Positions 1 to 8,988 are shown, counted from the first letter of the stretch. The stretch is DNA of 64,000 nucleotides from Aeromonas dhakensis (GCF_000820305.1 NZ_CDBH01000018.1:18355-82354); one strand, 5' to 3'. Numbers and translations are program-made. Notes: generated by a model from the letters alone, not told the origin.

Positions 1-333
1 CTGGTAGACGCAGATATGGGCCTCGATGCCGCACACCAGCCAGTGGCTGACGCCCTGGCGGGCGAGGGCGTCGGCCAGCGCCGGCTCCCCCAGCGCGCCG
101 AAGCTGTGCTTGGCCAGCACCAGATCGCCTGCCTGCATCAGCTGCAGCTCGGGCACGGTGGCCCCGAGCTTGTCCGGGTTCTGCTCCAGCCAGACAACCG
201 GCAGGCCCAGCAGTCTGGCCCCCGCCACCAGCCTGGCGGTGTTGGCGATGAGGGCATCGCTCCCCTCGACCAGACGGGCCAGTTTGCCTTGAATATCGAC
301 GACCAGCAGGCCGGTGTTCGTGGTGGTCAGCAT
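1..333 (-). CDS. Isochorismatase-family cysteine hydrolase, 3' end cut off by window edge
   Basis: The visible 111 residues begin MLTTTNTGLLVVDIQGKL and continue through a VWLEQNPDKLG segment to SHWLVCGIEAHICVYQ at the window edge. The VVDIQ start (acidic first catalytic residue), a mid-protein Lys and the GIEAHICV segment carrying the nucleophilic Cys are the hallmarks of the YcaC/isochorismatase-like hydrolase fold. The ATG at 333 has a GGGAG ribosome site just upstream. It lies 15 bp behind the 349-723 gene on the same strand and may be co-transcribed with it. The substrate cannot be told from the sequence; members include amidases and uncharacterised hydrolases. Confidence 0.8.
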   Translation of the reverse strand, partial: MLTTTNTGLLVVDIQGKLARLVEGSDALIANTARLVAGARLLGLPVVWLEQNPDKLGATVPELQLMQAGDLVLAKHSFGALGEPALADALARQGVSHWLVCGIEAHICVYQ

Positions 334-348
334 GGATACTCTCCCGGA

Positions 349-723
349 TCAGAGTGAAACAGTGGCACCGAGTGGGCGGGCGAGGGAGGCGCGCGACTGG
401 TTCCACAGATAGATGAGGGTCAGCGCGATGACGGTACCGATCGGAAAGGCGAACAACTGCAGGGCGACGAAGCACCAGAAGACCACCTTGAAGGTCGTCA
501 CCTGTTCGGTGAGCCCGCGGTAGGCCACATAGTTGAAGGCGAGCACAAACATGGCGATGGCGGTTGCCAGGCCAAGGCTGAGACTCTGCGACGGCGCCAT
601 GTCAGCCGGGTGGAGCGGACTGACCGTGACGACGGCCCAGGCAACGAAGGCGATCATGGCCAGGGAGAACAGAGTGGCAAGGATAAAGATGGCCTTGGCG
701 AGCAGATGTTGTTTGGGGGTCAT
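349..723 (-). CDS. Small integral membrane protein of unknown function
   Basis: 124 residues with a basic N-terminus (MTPKQHLLAK) and three to four hydrophobic helices at roughly residues 10-32, 48-68, 78-100 and perhaps 100-108, then a short basic tail. AAGGAG lies 6 bp before the ATG. I do not recognise the family. It is the first gene of a likely two-gene unit with the isochorismatase-like gene; nothing in the sequence shows what the protein does. Confidence 0.7.
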   Translation of the reverse strand: MTPKQHLLAKAIFILATLFSLAMIAFVAWAVVTVSPLHPADMAPSQSLSLGLATAIAMFVLAFNYVAYRGLTEQVTTFKVVFWCFVALQLFAFPIGTVIALTLIYLWNQSRASLARPLGATVSL

Positions 724-989
724 GAATACTCCTTGAATAGGGGGGGTCGTGCTCCCTGCTGGTGAGTTAGCGAACCCTCCATGTCGTTCGCGACTGACAG
801 GGTGACGTATAAAATATGAGTCACGGCACTGTGTCGATAAGGCATAAACCTACCGGCAGGGACGGAGCAGGTCAAAAATAAAGTAATTCAAATTGTAAAT
901 TTGGTAGCAACCAAGCCATAAAATGTAGCAGCTCTGAGCCGAAGTATTTTTCCTGCACCTGCCTGCCAGTTGAAAAAACAACCATCACT

Positions 990-1724
990 TCATCTGGATT
1001 TGGTTAATTGGGATGCCCGTTTTTTATCTCTTACCCATAATACTGAGTTGTCTGTCTTCTTCATCTCGAACAAGTCAATTGCCATGAACAGGTCACTGAG
1101 TTTTTTAAAGCCATAATTTCGTTGATCGAATGAGGCATGATTTGAGATATGGCTGCCAATTGGGCTTAACCTTGCCCAGCCTCCGCCTTCTTCAACTGCT
1201 TCAATGGCTTGTCTGAGCAAATTGATGAGGCGTGTATCACTCTTGAGATTTTTGGCTTGCTTGGTAACGGGGTGCTCTTCTTGAATATCCTGCAGTTCTG
1301 CATCCAGATAGAGAAAGCGAGAGCAGCTATTGACGAAAGGCATCGAGGCTTTACGCTCGCCAAAACCTATCACAAACTTGCCATCAGCCAGACATCGGGT
1401 AACAAGAGGGGTGAAGTCACAGTCAGAAGAGACGAGGCAGATGACATCCACATCCTTGGTATAAAGCACATCCATAACATCGATGACCAAAGCCATATCG
1501 GTCGCATTTTTTCCCTTGGTCAAGTCGAATTGCTGCACGGGTTGAATGGCAAATTCGTGCAATATTTCTTCCCATGACTTGAGGGCGGGGTTTTTCCAGT
1601 TGCCATATGCCTTACGAATATTGACTACACCATAGCGAGCCAGTTCTGACAATACCCTGTCCATCTTGCTGGCTGGTGCATTATCTGCATCGATAAAGAC
1701 CGCTATTTTCTCTTTATCTTTCAA
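990..1724 (-). CDS. NYN-domain (PIN-like) putative ribonuclease with C-terminal OST-HTH/LOTUS domain
   Basis: The N-terminal half (about residues 5-145) is a NYN/LabA-type domain. Conserved acidic residues occur in IAVFIDADNAP, in KNATDMALVIDVMD and in CLVSSDCDFTPL, the spacing expected for a metal-dependent PIN-like nuclease. The C-terminal part (about 165-240) matches an OST-HTH/LOTUS RNA-binding fold (GGGWARLSPIGSHI, then FDQRNYGFKKLSDLF). The frame is open back to a GTG at 1742, but a near-perfect AGGAGGT sits just before a TTG at 1724, so I choose that TTG start (244 aa). Known relatives act on RNA; the target here is unknown. It stands alone apart from a doubtful small frame upstream. 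Confidence 0.8.
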   Translation of the reverse strand: MKDKEKIAVFIDADNAPASKMDRVLSELARYGVVNIRKAYGNWKNPALKSWEEILHEFAIQPVQQFDLTKGKNATDMALVIDVMDVLYTKDVDVICLVSSDCDFTPLVTRCLADGKFVIGFGERKASMPFVNSCSRFLYLDAELQDIQEEHPVTKQAKNLKSDTRLINLLRQAIEAVEEGGGWARLSPIGSHISNHASFDQRNYGFKKLSDLFMAIDLFEMKKTDNSVLWVRDKKRASQLTKSR

Positions 1725-1766
1725 GTGACCTCCTGTCATCACAATAAATTCAGTTGTAAAAATTTA

Positions 1767-2051
1767 TCACTGTCTGGGCACTTTTCCCGTTCGAAATAAA
1801 AACTGCGCTGCAGTCTGTTCTATGTATGGAATATTCTTGGCCTGCAAAATGAGAGCATTGAGTGCCAGATATGTGTCCACAGCAGTTTCTTTGCTGGTTG
1901 AATAACAAGGTCCATCACACGCAACAGCCATCAAGTGACCACGATAAGCCAGCCAGGGCCGATTAGGGGAGAGGGCAAAAGCAATAACTGTGTGGTTTAT
2001 CAAAGATTTCTTGTTTGGGTATCCAGCAAGGTTGAAAGCCGGGGTTAGCAA
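1767..2051 (-). CDS. Doubtful small hypothetical protein or gene remnant
   Basis: An open frame of 94 codons ends 42 bp before the start of the NYN gene on the same strand. The only start for the full length is a TTG without a clear ribosome site; the first internal ATG is at codon 41. The translation (for example HLMAVACDGPCYSTSKETAV) resembles no family I know and has no signal peptide or membrane segment. Base use is more AT-rich than in the surrounding genes. It could be a real small gene, a decayed fragment or a chance frame. Confidence 0.25.
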   Translation of the reverse strand: MLTPAFNLAGYPNKKSLINHTVIAFALSPNRPWLAYRGHLMAVACDGPCYSTSKETAVDTYLALNALILQAKNIPYIEQTAAQFLFRTGKVPRQ

Positions 2052-2082
2052 GCATCCGGCAAACCTTGCCCGGTTTTGTTGC

Positions 2083-2145
2083 TTGGCGAAGAGAAACGGC
2101 TCTGTTATGGTGTACTTAATTAGCCGTTTGGATGGCTAGATGGTT
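2083..2145 (+). promoter_or_regulatory. Promoter with three tandem MetJ-like boxes before metQ
   Basis: TTGGCG at 2083 and TATGGT at 2106 are separated by 17 bp. Just downstream, three head-to-tail 8-mers at 2122, 2130 and 2138 (AGCCGTTT, GGATGGCT, AGATGGTT) match the MetJ box AGACGTCT at 6, 5 and 5 positions. Contiguous 8-bp repeats are how MetJ-S-adenosylmethionine binds. The match is degenerate, but it fits the methionine-binding product downstream. This is inference. Confidence 0.5.
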
Positions 2146-2207
2146 GTGGTGGTTCAAGCACGGCTCTGCCATCGAGTCAGCCGTTGAGATCTTTACAGGG
2201 AGTTTTT

Positions 2208-3038
2208 ATGCAGCGTCGTTCCTTCTTTGCTCTTTCCGCCCTGGCCCTGCTGGCCGGAACCCTGCCATTGGCCGCGCTGGCCGCCGATCCGGCCAAACAG
2301 GCGATCGTCATCGGCACCACTGTGGGGGATTTTGCCGACATGGTGACCGACTCCATCAAGCCGCAGCTCGAAGCCAAGGGTTATCAGGTCAAACTGGTGG
2401 AGTTCACCGACTATGTGACCCCCAATATTGCGCTGGCCGACGGCTCGCTCGATGTGAACTGCTTCCAGCACAAGCCCTATCTGGAGAGCTTTGCCAAGGA
2501 TCGGGGGCTGTCGCTTGCCCCCATCACCCAGGTGCCGACCGGCCCCATGGGGCTCTATGCCGGCAAGCTGGGAGATCTGAAGGCGGTGCAGAAGGGGAGC
2601 ACGGTGGCCATACCGAACGACCCCACCAATCAGGCGCGGGCGCTGCTGATGCTGCAGGATCTGGGCTGGCTGACCCTCAAGGAGGGGATCAACCCGCTCA
2701 AGGCGAGCGAGTTCGACGTGGTGCAAAACCCGCACAATCTCAAGCTGGTGCTGTTGGAGGCGGCCCAGCTGCCCCGCTCGCGCGAAGACGTGGACTTCTC
2801 GGTCATCAACGGCAACTTTGCCGCCTCAAGCGGCATTCCTTTCAGTTCCGGGTTGTTCCTTGAGCGCAGCTACGACTTCATCAACTGGGTGGTGGTAAAA
2901 AGTGCCGATGCGGACAAGCCCTTCGCCAAAGATGTGGCAGAGGCCTACAACTCGGCCGCCTTCAAGGCCTATGCCGCCAAGCGCTTCGTCGGCTACAAGT
3001 ACCCGCAGGGGTGGCAGGGCGCGAGCGCCAGCAACTGA
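2208..3038 (+). CDS. metQ: MetQ/NlpA-family D-methionine-binding periplasmic protein
   Basis: 276 residues with a signal peptide (MQRRSFFALSALALLAG, likely cleaved after LAALA) and a complete NlpA/MetQ domain. Typical segments are IVIGTTVGDFADMV, DVNCFQHKPYLESF, VAIPNDPTNQARALLML and DFSVINGNFA. Family members bind L- or D-methionine for the MetNI ABC importer. Most MetQ proteins are lipoproteins, but there is no lipobox cysteine here, so it should be released as a soluble periplasmic protein. No metN or metI lies next to it. The ATG at 2208 is preferred over the in-frame start 24 bp upstream because ACAGGGA precedes it and the signal peptide begins there. Confidence 0.88.
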   Translation: MQRRSFFALSALALLAGTLPLAALAADPAKQAIVIGTTVGDFADMVTDSIKPQLEAKGYQVKLVEFTDYVTPNIALADGSLDVNCFQHKPYLESFAKDRGLSLAPITQVPTGPMGLYAGKLGDLKAVQKGSTVAIPNDPTNQARALLMLQDLGWLTLKEGINPLKASEFDVVQNPHNLKLVLLEAAQLPRSREDVDFSVINGNFAASSGIPFSSGLFLERSYDFINWVVVKSADADKPFAKDVAEAYNSAAFKAYAAKRFVGYKYPQGWQGASASN

Positions 3039-3065
3039 GCCACCACGGCAGAGAGAGCAGAGAAC

Positions 3066-3097
3066 AAAAACGGGCACCCGCAGGTGCCCGTTTTTTG
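3066..3097. terminator. Bidirectional intrinsic terminator between metQ and pgpB
   Basis: A GC-rich stem, cgggcacc ... ggtgcccg, is flanked by an A-run on the left and a T-run on the right, so it can end transcription of both convergent genes. Confidence 0.85.
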
Positions 3098-3110
3098 TAT
3101 CGTGCGGATG

Positions 3111-3833
3111 TTAGTAACGGCGCAGCCACCAGCGCACCGCGAACAGCGAGGTGAGGCTGCCGAGCAGGGCACTTGCCAGCACATCCAGTGGCCAGTGCAT
3201 GCCGATCAGCATGCGCGACAGGCCGACACCGATGGCCCACAGCGGCAGCAACCAGGCGCCGGCGGGGGCGCGCGCCAGCCAGATCAGGCCGAAGAACTGG
3301 GCCAGGCTCATGGCGGCGATGCTGTGGCCGGAGGGGAAGGCGTAGTTCACCTCCGCCTGCCAGTGGTTGGCGAGCCACTCGGGCAGCGCCAGCAGCTGGC
3401 TGGCCGCATGGACCTGTTCGCTGCGCACCTCCACCTTGCCGGCGTAGAACTGCTGGATGGCGGGGATCAGGTTCTGGCTCTCCAGCCAGAGCAGGTAGGG
3501 GCGGGGCTCCTCGGTCAGATGCTTGATCAGGCTCTTGATGAGCCAGTCGCCGGCCAGCACGGCAAACAGGGCGGCGCCGAGGGCCAGCAGTGCCGGCAGG
3601 CTGAGCGTCAGCTTGTGTCGGGTCAGCAGCAGCAGGGCCAGGATGCTGACGCCGATGCCGGGCACATCCACCATGCGGGTGAGGGCGTAGGGCCACCAGA
3701 GCCAGTTCGAGTGCAGGGCCTGGCTCATGAACGGTTGCCAGGGCAGGCAGACCAGCAGGAGCAGCGGCAGGATCAGGGCGGCACTGAAACACAGCACCTG
3801 GCGGCGCGGCAGAGAAGAGGCGTGAGTCGGCAT
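3111..3833 (-). CDS. pgpB: PAP2-family membrane phosphatase, PgpB-like
   Basis: About 240 residues with six predicted membrane helices. The three phosphatase signatures of the PAP2 superfamily are present in order: KHLTEEPRP, PSGHSIAAMS, and SRMLIGMHWPLDV. In enterobacteria PgpB dephosphorylates phosphatidylglycerophosphate, undecaprenyl pyrophosphate and other lipid phosphates from the periplasmic side of the inner membrane. The family is broad, so the exact substrate is inference. I use the ATG at 3833, which has a GAG 7 bp upstream; an ATG at 3857 is also open but has its Shine-Dalgarno-like AGGA abutting the codon. Confidence 0.8.
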   Translation of the reverse strand: MPTHASSLPRRQVLCFSAALILPLLLLVCLPWQPFMSQALHSNWLWWPYALTRMVDVPGIGVSILALLLLTRHKLTLSLPALLALGAALFAVLAGDWLIKSLIKHLTEEPRPYLLWLESQNLIPAIQQFYAGKVEVRSEQVHAASQLLALPEWLANHWQAEVNYAFPSGHSIAAMSLAQFFGLIWLARAPAGAWLLPLWAIGVGLSRMLIGMHWPLDVLASALLGSLTSLFAVRWWLRRY

Positions 3834-4173
3834 AACGAGGCTCGGCAAGGTGCCCATTCCTGGGCAGAAAAAAAAGAGGCGTCATTGTGCCAGCCCAACC
3901 CGGTCGGTCAAGTCGTGCCCCGCTCCCTGTAACACGGGGTTACAAATGAGTGTGGTGATGGTCTGATTGTTGACCAAGGCCCGCTGATGACGGGGGCGGT
4001 CAGCAGATATGGTCCGGGCAGGGCGCTTCATCGGGCGCAGATGAGGCAACAGCGCACCCACCCCGGCAGAAAGTCGCGGCGACGGCCGCGTATGGGTGAA
4101 TAAGCATCTGAAACTTCGGTCTGTTTGGGCTAGAATGGCGCGCTTGTGGCCGCTAGCGAAGTGAGAGAGCCCG
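3834..4173. other. Intergenic region holding the pdxB promoter area
   Basis: 340 bp between the divergent pgpB and pdxB genes with no convincing gene. A TAGAAT at 4131 is a plausible -10 element for pdxB, but I see no good -35 at the right distance. Nothing else stands out. Confidence 0.45.
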
Positions 4174-5304
4174 ATGAAGATCGTCGTTGATGAAAATATG
4201 CCCCACGCCCGTGAGTTGTTTGCCGAGTTTGGCGAGGTCGTCCCGCTGCCCGGCAGGCAGATGCAGGCGGCGGATCTGCAAGAGGCCGACGTGCTGCTGG
4301 TGCGCTCCGTCACCCGGGTGGACGCCGCCCTCTTGGCCAGCTGTCCGCAGCTGAGCTTCGTCGGCACCGCCACCATCGGCACCGATCACGTGGACAAGGC
4401 GCTGCTGGCCGAACGAGGCATTCCCTTCTTCAGTGCCCCCGGCTGCAACAAATATTCGGTCGGCGACTATGTGCTCTCCGCCCTGCTGGTGCTGGCCGAG
4501 CGCCATGAGCTCAACTTGAGCGAGATGAGCCTCGCGGTCATCGGCGCCGGCAATACCGGCGAGTGCGTGGCAGGCAAGGCTGAAGCCCTCGGCATGCGGG
4601 TGCTGCGCTGCGATCCGCCCCGTGCCCGCGCCGCCGAAGCCAACGAGGCTGTGCAGTTTGTCGATTACCTGCAGGCCCTTGAGGCCGACATCGTCAGCTT
4701 CCACGTTCCCATTACCCGTCAGGGGCCGGATGCCACCTTCCACCTGCTGGATGCGGCGCAGATTGCCGCCCGCCCGGCCGGGCAGATCCTTATCAACGCC
4801 TCCCGCGGCGAGGTGTGGGACAACCAGGCCTTGCTGGCGCGCCAGCAGAGCCAGGCGCCGCTGCGACTGGTGATGGACGTGTGGGAAGGGGAGCCGGAGC
4901 CGCTGCAGGCCCTGGTGCCCCATACCGAGCTGGCGACACCGCACATTGCAGGTTACAGCCTGGAGGGCAAGGCCCGTGGCACCTGGATGCTCTATGAGGC
5001 GCTCTGCCGCCAACTGGGGCGCACGCCGCGCCAGGATCTGCAGAGTCTGCTGCCCATCCCCGAGGTGCGCGAGGTGACGCCGGGCCAGCCGGCGGATCAG
5101 GCATTGATCAAGCAACTGGTCCACCTTATTTATGACGTGCGCCGTGATGACGCCCGTTTTCGCAACCGGCTCGGTATGGCGGGCAGCTTCGATGAGCAAC
5201 GCAAAGATTATCCGGAGCGGCGCGAGCTCTCGGCCCTGCAGCTGAAGGGGCCGTTTGCGAGCGATACCCTGGCCCGGCTCGGGTTTGTCTGCCAGCCCGG
5301 CTGA
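4174..5304 (+). CDS. pdxB: Erythronate-4-phosphate dehydrogenase
   Basis: 376 residues starting MKIVVDENMPHARELF, the characteristic PdxB start. It oxidises 4-phospho-D-erythronate, the second step of the DXP-dependent pyridoxal phosphate pathway. It is a D-isomer-specific 2-hydroxyacid dehydrogenase: the NAD-binding region follows AVIGAGNTGECVAG, a catalytic Arg lies in NASRGEVWDN, and a Glu and His follow (GEPEPLQALVP, ATPHIAGYSLEGK). A C-terminal PdxB dimerisation domain (about 285-376) is complete. It precedes asd, as pdxB precedes usg in enterobacteria. Confidence 0.95.
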   Translation: MKIVVDENMPHARELFAEFGEVVPLPGRQMQAADLQEADVLLVRSVTRVDAALLASCPQLSFVGTATIGTDHVDKALLAERGIPFFSAPGCNKYSVGDYVLSALLVLAERHELNLSEMSLAVIGAGNTGECVAGKAEALGMRVLRCDPPRARAAEANEAVQFVDYLQALEADIVSFHVPITRQGPDATFHLLDAAQIAARPAGQILINASRGEVWDNQALLARQQSQAPLRLVMDVWEGEPEPLQALVPHTELATPHIAGYSLEGKARGTWMLYEALCRQLGRTPRQDLQSLLPIPEVREVTPGQPADQALIKQLVHLIYDVRRDDARFRNRLGMAGSFDEQRKDYPERRELSALQLKGPFASDTLARLGFVCQPG

Positions 5305-5445
5305 GCGCTCTACATACTTGAAGGGGCGGGAGCCATGTCCCGCCCATACCCGGTCTGGCTGACGCCAGACCCGCTATCAGGCAGGTCCGCCTGCCAGCGG
5401 TGATGCCAGCGCGCGTCACCGGCACCATCATAGGAGAGAACAGCA

Positions 5446-6462
5446 GTGAGTCAGCAATTCAACGTAGCGGTATTGGGCGCCAGCGGCGCCGTGGGCGAGG
5501 CAATGATCGAGATCCTGGAAGAGCGTGCCTTCCCGATCGCCACCCTCTATCCGCTGGCCTCCAGCCGCAGCGCCGGCGACACGGTGCGTTTTGCCGGCAA
5601 GAACGTCGAGATCCTGGATGTGGAGGAGTTTGACTGGAGCCAGGTGCAGATCGCCCTCTTCTCCGCCGGGGCCGAGGTCTCTGCCAAGTGGGCGCCGATT
5701 GCCGCCGAGCACGGCTGCATCGTCATCGACAACACCTCCTGCTTCCGTTACGACGAAGAGATCCCCCTGGTCATTCCGGAAGTGAACCCGGACGCCCTGG
5801 CCGATTTTCGCAACCGCAACATCATCGCCAACCCCAACTGCTCCACCATCCAGATGCTGGTGGCACTGAAGCCTTTGCACGATGAGGTGGGTATCGCTCG
5901 CATCAACGTGGCGACCTATCAGTCCGTCTCCGGCTCCGGCAAGGAGGGGGTGAGCGAGCTGGCCGGCCAGACCGCCCATCTGCTCAACGGTCGTCCGGTG
6001 GAGCCCAGCCTCTACCCGCAGCAGATCGCCTTCAACCTCATTCCGCAGATCGACAGCTTCACCGACAACGGCTACACCCGGGAAGAGATGAAGATGGTGT
6101 GGGAGACCCAGAAGATCCTGGGGGATGCCAGCATCGCCGTGAACCCCACCTGCGTGCGGGTGCCGGTGTTCTATGGTCATGCCGAGGTTGTCCACGTCGA
6201 GCTGCATCAGCCGCTCGACGCCGAACAGGTAAAAGAGCTGCTGCGCAATGCGCCGGGCGTCACCCTGTTTGACGACGAGCATGACTATCCGACCCCGGTG
6301 CGCGATGCAACCGGCAAGGACGAGGTACAGGTGGGCCGGGTTCGCCAGGATATTTCTCACCCCTGCGGTATAAATATGTGGATCGTGGCCGATAACGTTC
6401 GTAAGGGTGCCGCGACCAACAGCGTGCAGATTGCCGAACTGCTGGTGCGTGATTACCTCTGA
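5446..6462 (+). CDS. asd: Aspartate-semialdehyde dehydrogenase (Usg/Asd2 type)
   Basis: 338 residues with the NADP-binding start NVAVLGASGAVGEAM and the catalytic cysteine in ANPNCSTIQM (Cys132). Further family segments are YQSVSGSGKEG and a CVRVPVFYGHAEVV stretch carrying the substrate-binding and catalytic His region. The enzyme reduces aspartyl-4-phosphate to aspartate semialdehyde for lysine, threonine, methionine and diaminopimelate synthesis. Because the cysteine is kept, it is probably active rather than a Usg-1-like paralogue. The start is GTG at 5446 behind AGGAGA. It follows pdxB and precedes fimV, the order also seen in Pseudomonas and Vibrio relatives. Confidence 0.88.
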   Translation: MSQQFNVAVLGASGAVGEAMIEILEERAFPIATLYPLASSRSAGDTVRFAGKNVEILDVEEFDWSQVQIALFSAGAEVSAKWAPIAAEHGCIVIDNTSCFRYDEEIPLVIPEVNPDALADFRNRNIIANPNCSTIQMLVALKPLHDEVGIARINVATYQSVSGSGKEGVSELAGQTAHLLNGRPVEPSLYPQQIAFNLIPQIDSFTDNGYTREEMKMVWETQKILGDASIAVNPTCVRVPVFYGHAEVVHVELHQPLDAEQVKELLRNAPGVTLFDDEHDYPTPVRDATGKDEVQVGRVRQDISHPCGINMWIVADNVRKGAATNSVQIAELLVRDYL

Positions 6463-6735
6463 TCGGCGAGTTCAAGGGGCTGGCGGGGAGGGATGCCCGC
6501 CAGAGATGGCACCGCCGAGCGCGAGGCAGATGTGACCGGGGGCGCACAGTGCGACTTCTGGAATGTTTCGCGATATCAACTGATTAAGTTTTTTCCTACA
6601 CTCAGGGGCAAGTTGGGTGCTAAATGTGTCGGACTGCTGGCTTGCAACCTGAGCCTGATTTATATTGAACCGACTGTTTTGGGGTAACTATCCAGATTTT
6701 TCAATGTGATAGGGCCGTCATACGAAGGAACGAAT

Positions 6736-8931
6736 ATGGGACATTCCCGCATAACATTGGCAACGCTACTCGCATTGGGTCTGCTGGGCATGGCCCAGGC
6801 CGAAGACTCGACGCGGGAGCCCTTTTTTGTTGAGCTCAAAGGCCCGGACGAGCCGGCTCCGCCCGCCGTCAATTCCCTGCCGCTGGCACAACCCGTCGCC
6901 ACACCCAGCGCCACGCCCCAGCCCAGCCGAGCGACGGCCCAGCCGATCGTGCGGCAGGTTGCGAGCAATGCCGGCAGTTATGGTCCCATTCGTCCCACCG
7001 ACACCCTCTGGAGCCTGGCGAGCAAGTACCGCCCCTCCAACAGTGTCAGCGTCTACCAGACCATGGTGGCGATCTACGAGAAGAATCCCCGCAGTTTCGC
7101 TGACGGCAACATCAACCACATTCTGGTGGGCTCGCGCATCCTGCTGCCCACCGCCGCCGAGGCCAGCGTCATCACGGATGCCGAGGCCCGCGCCAAATTC
7201 CGCAGTGACAACGCCAGCTGGAAAGGGCTGAGCCCGAAATACCTGGCCAACAAGCATGTTCAACCTGCCAAACCGGTGGCCACCAAGCCGGCCCAGCCCA
7301 AGGCGGCCCCCACCAAGGCAGCCGAGCCGGCCAAGCCCGAGGTTGCCAAGGTAGCGCCCGCCAAGGCTGCGCCCATTCCGGCCCCGGCTCCCAAGGTGGA
7401 GGCGCCCCAGCCGGCCACCGAGGTCAAGGAGGTCGCCAAGGCCCCCGAGCCGGTCGCGAGCCAGGCCGCGGCAACCAGTGCCGCCACCGCCAGTGCACCG
7501 GCCCCGCTGCCGGCCGACCTCGACAAGCCGGTCGGCAAGCCCTCCACCGAGATGGCGCTGGCGCTGGAAGATGCCAATGCCCAGCTCGGTCAGGTTACCG
7601 AGATGAACCACAGGCTCAAGCTGCGACTGCAGTCGCTGACCGAAGAGGTGGAGACCCTCAAGGCCCAGCTGCAGGATCAGACCGCCCTGCAAAAAGAGAT
7701 TGCCGAGCTCAAGGCCAAGCCGGTTCCGCCGGCGGCGCCGGCCCCCGAGCCCAAGCAGAACTGGCTGATGGACCTGCTCTCCTCGCCGCTCAACCTCGCC
7801 ATGATCATCCTGTTGCCTGTGCTGCTGGTGCTGGCGCTGGTGACCCTCTGGCTGCGGGCCCGGGCTCGCCGCGAGCTGGAAGAGCAGGAGAAGAGCCTGT
7901 CCGAGTCCACCGCCATGGTGATGGATCAGGAGAGCAGCGAGTTTGACGAGCTGATGACGGTCGGCATCACAGATGACGAACCGATGCGGCCGACACCGGA
8001 TCTCAACACGCCCGATGGCTACATGGCGGTGGAAGAGCCCGCCGCGCCGGCCGATCTGGTGTTCAGCGACGATGGCGAGATGGATCTGGCCAGCTTCGAT
8101 GCCGAGCCGGCACCGGCCGCCAAGGCCGCCATCCGGGATCCGGATCTGGTGCCCGATCTGGATCTGGCCCATGACGATCCCATCACCCTCGACACCGAGC
8201 CGGATCTCGATCTCGCCAGCGAGTTCAATCCCAAGCCCAAGGCCGACAACGAGGTCATGAGCGAAGAGGAGCTGCAGGCTGCCCTGTTCGCCGAGCTGGA
8301 TGCGGATCTGGAGGCCGACCTGACGCTGGATGGCGCCGATGACGGCCAGCCGGACGCCGAGGCGGTGGTGAGCGATGAGGATCTCGCCTCCTTCGATCTG
8401 AGCGATTTCGAGACCGCCTTTGCCGAACCGGGGGCCGACCAGGCTGCCGCTGCCGGCGCCGACGAGATGCTGGCTGAGCTGGGGCTGGAGCCCGAGCCGG
8501 TCAAAGGTAAGAAAGAGGCAGAACCGGATTGGGATCCCAACGAGATGGCCCTCTCCGATTTTGAGGATGCCTTCGCCGAAGTGGAGCCCCATCAGGGCGA
8601 GGTCAAGCCGCGCGAGCAGGCCCAGGAGAGCGGTTATGTCGAGATCGACAAGCTGCTGGCCGAGGCCGATGCCACCACCACGGAGCAGGAACCCTATCAG
8701 GGCTTCTCGCTGGATGTGGGGCTGGATGGCTTCCCCGAGGTGCTGCCGGAGTCCACCGGATTTGACGTGGATGCCGACGATGGCGGAGTGGGGGCCAAGC
8801 TGGATCTGGCACGCGCCTACCTCGAGATCGACGACAAGGACAGCGCCCGCGAGCTGCTGCAGGAGGCGGCGGAGCAGGGCACCGAGCATCAGCGGGCCGA
8901 GGCCGAGAAGCTGCTCAAGCGCCTTGGCTAG
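6736..8931 (+). CDS. fimV: FimV/HubP-family polar organiser with LysM domain
   Basis: 731 residues. A signal peptide (MGHSRITLATLLALGLLGMA) is followed by a LysM-like FimV N-terminal domain (about 75-140: PIRPTDTLWSLASKYRP, then INHILVGSRILLP). Next come an Ala/Pro/Lys-rich linker, a coiled coil (about 275-335), one membrane helix (about 355-380), a long acidic cytoplasmic region, and the C-terminal FimV/TPR-like motif (GGVGAKLDLARAYLEIDD). FimV/HubP proteins bind peptidoglycan and anchor type IV pilus, chemotaxis or chromosome-segregation factors at the pole. Start 6736 has AAGGA 7 bp upstream and places the signal peptide first; an in-frame ATG at 6706 does not. Confidence 0.9.
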   Translation: MGHSRITLATLLALGLLGMAQAEDSTREPFFVELKGPDEPAPPAVNSLPLAQPVATPSATPQPSRATAQPIVRQVASNAGSYGPIRPTDTLWSLASKYRPSNSVSVYQTMVAIYEKNPRSFADGNINHILVGSRILLPTAAEASVITDAEARAKFRSDNASWKGLSPKYLANKHVQPAKPVATKPAQPKAAPTKAAEPAKPEVAKVAPAKAAPIPAPAPKVEAPQPATEVKEVAKAPEPVASQAAATSAATASAPAPLPADLDKPVGKPSTEMALALEDANAQLGQVTEMNHRLKLRLQSLTEEVETLKAQLQDQTALQKEIAELKAKPVPPAAPAPEPKQNWLMDLLSSPLNLAMIILLPVLLVLALVTLWLRARARRELEEQEKSLSESTAMVMDQESSEFDELMTVGITDDEPMRPTPDLNTPDGYMAVEEPAAPADLVFSDDGEMDLASFDAEPAPAAKAAIRDPDLVPDLDLAHDDPITLDTEPDLDLASEFNPKPKADNEVMSEEELQAALFAELDADLEADLTLDGADDGQPDAEAVVSDEDLASFDLSDFETAFAEPGADQAAAAGADEMLAELGLEPEPVKGKKEAEPDWDPNEMALSDFEDAFAEVEPHQGEVKPREQAQESGYVEIDKLLAEADATTTEQEPYQGFSLDVGLDGFPEVLPESTGFDVDADDGGVGAKLDLARAYLEIDDKDSARELLQEAAEQGTEHQRAEAEKLLKRLG

Positions 8932-8956
8932 GTAGCCAAAGCACCATGATGACAGC

Positions 8957-8988
8957 AGGGGCAGCCGACGGGCTGCCCCTTCTTTTTG
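8957..8988 (+). terminator. Intrinsic terminator after fimV
   Basis: Stem ggggcagcc / ggctgcccc with a four-base loop, followed by TTCTTTTT. It separates fimV from truA. Confidence 0.85.

Noticed and set aside
6766..8889. 707-codon open frame antisense to fimV
   Set aside because: Low-complexity Gly/Leu/Arg/His-rich translation, the usual mirror of a high-GC gene; fimV on + has a ribosome site, signal peptide and known domains.
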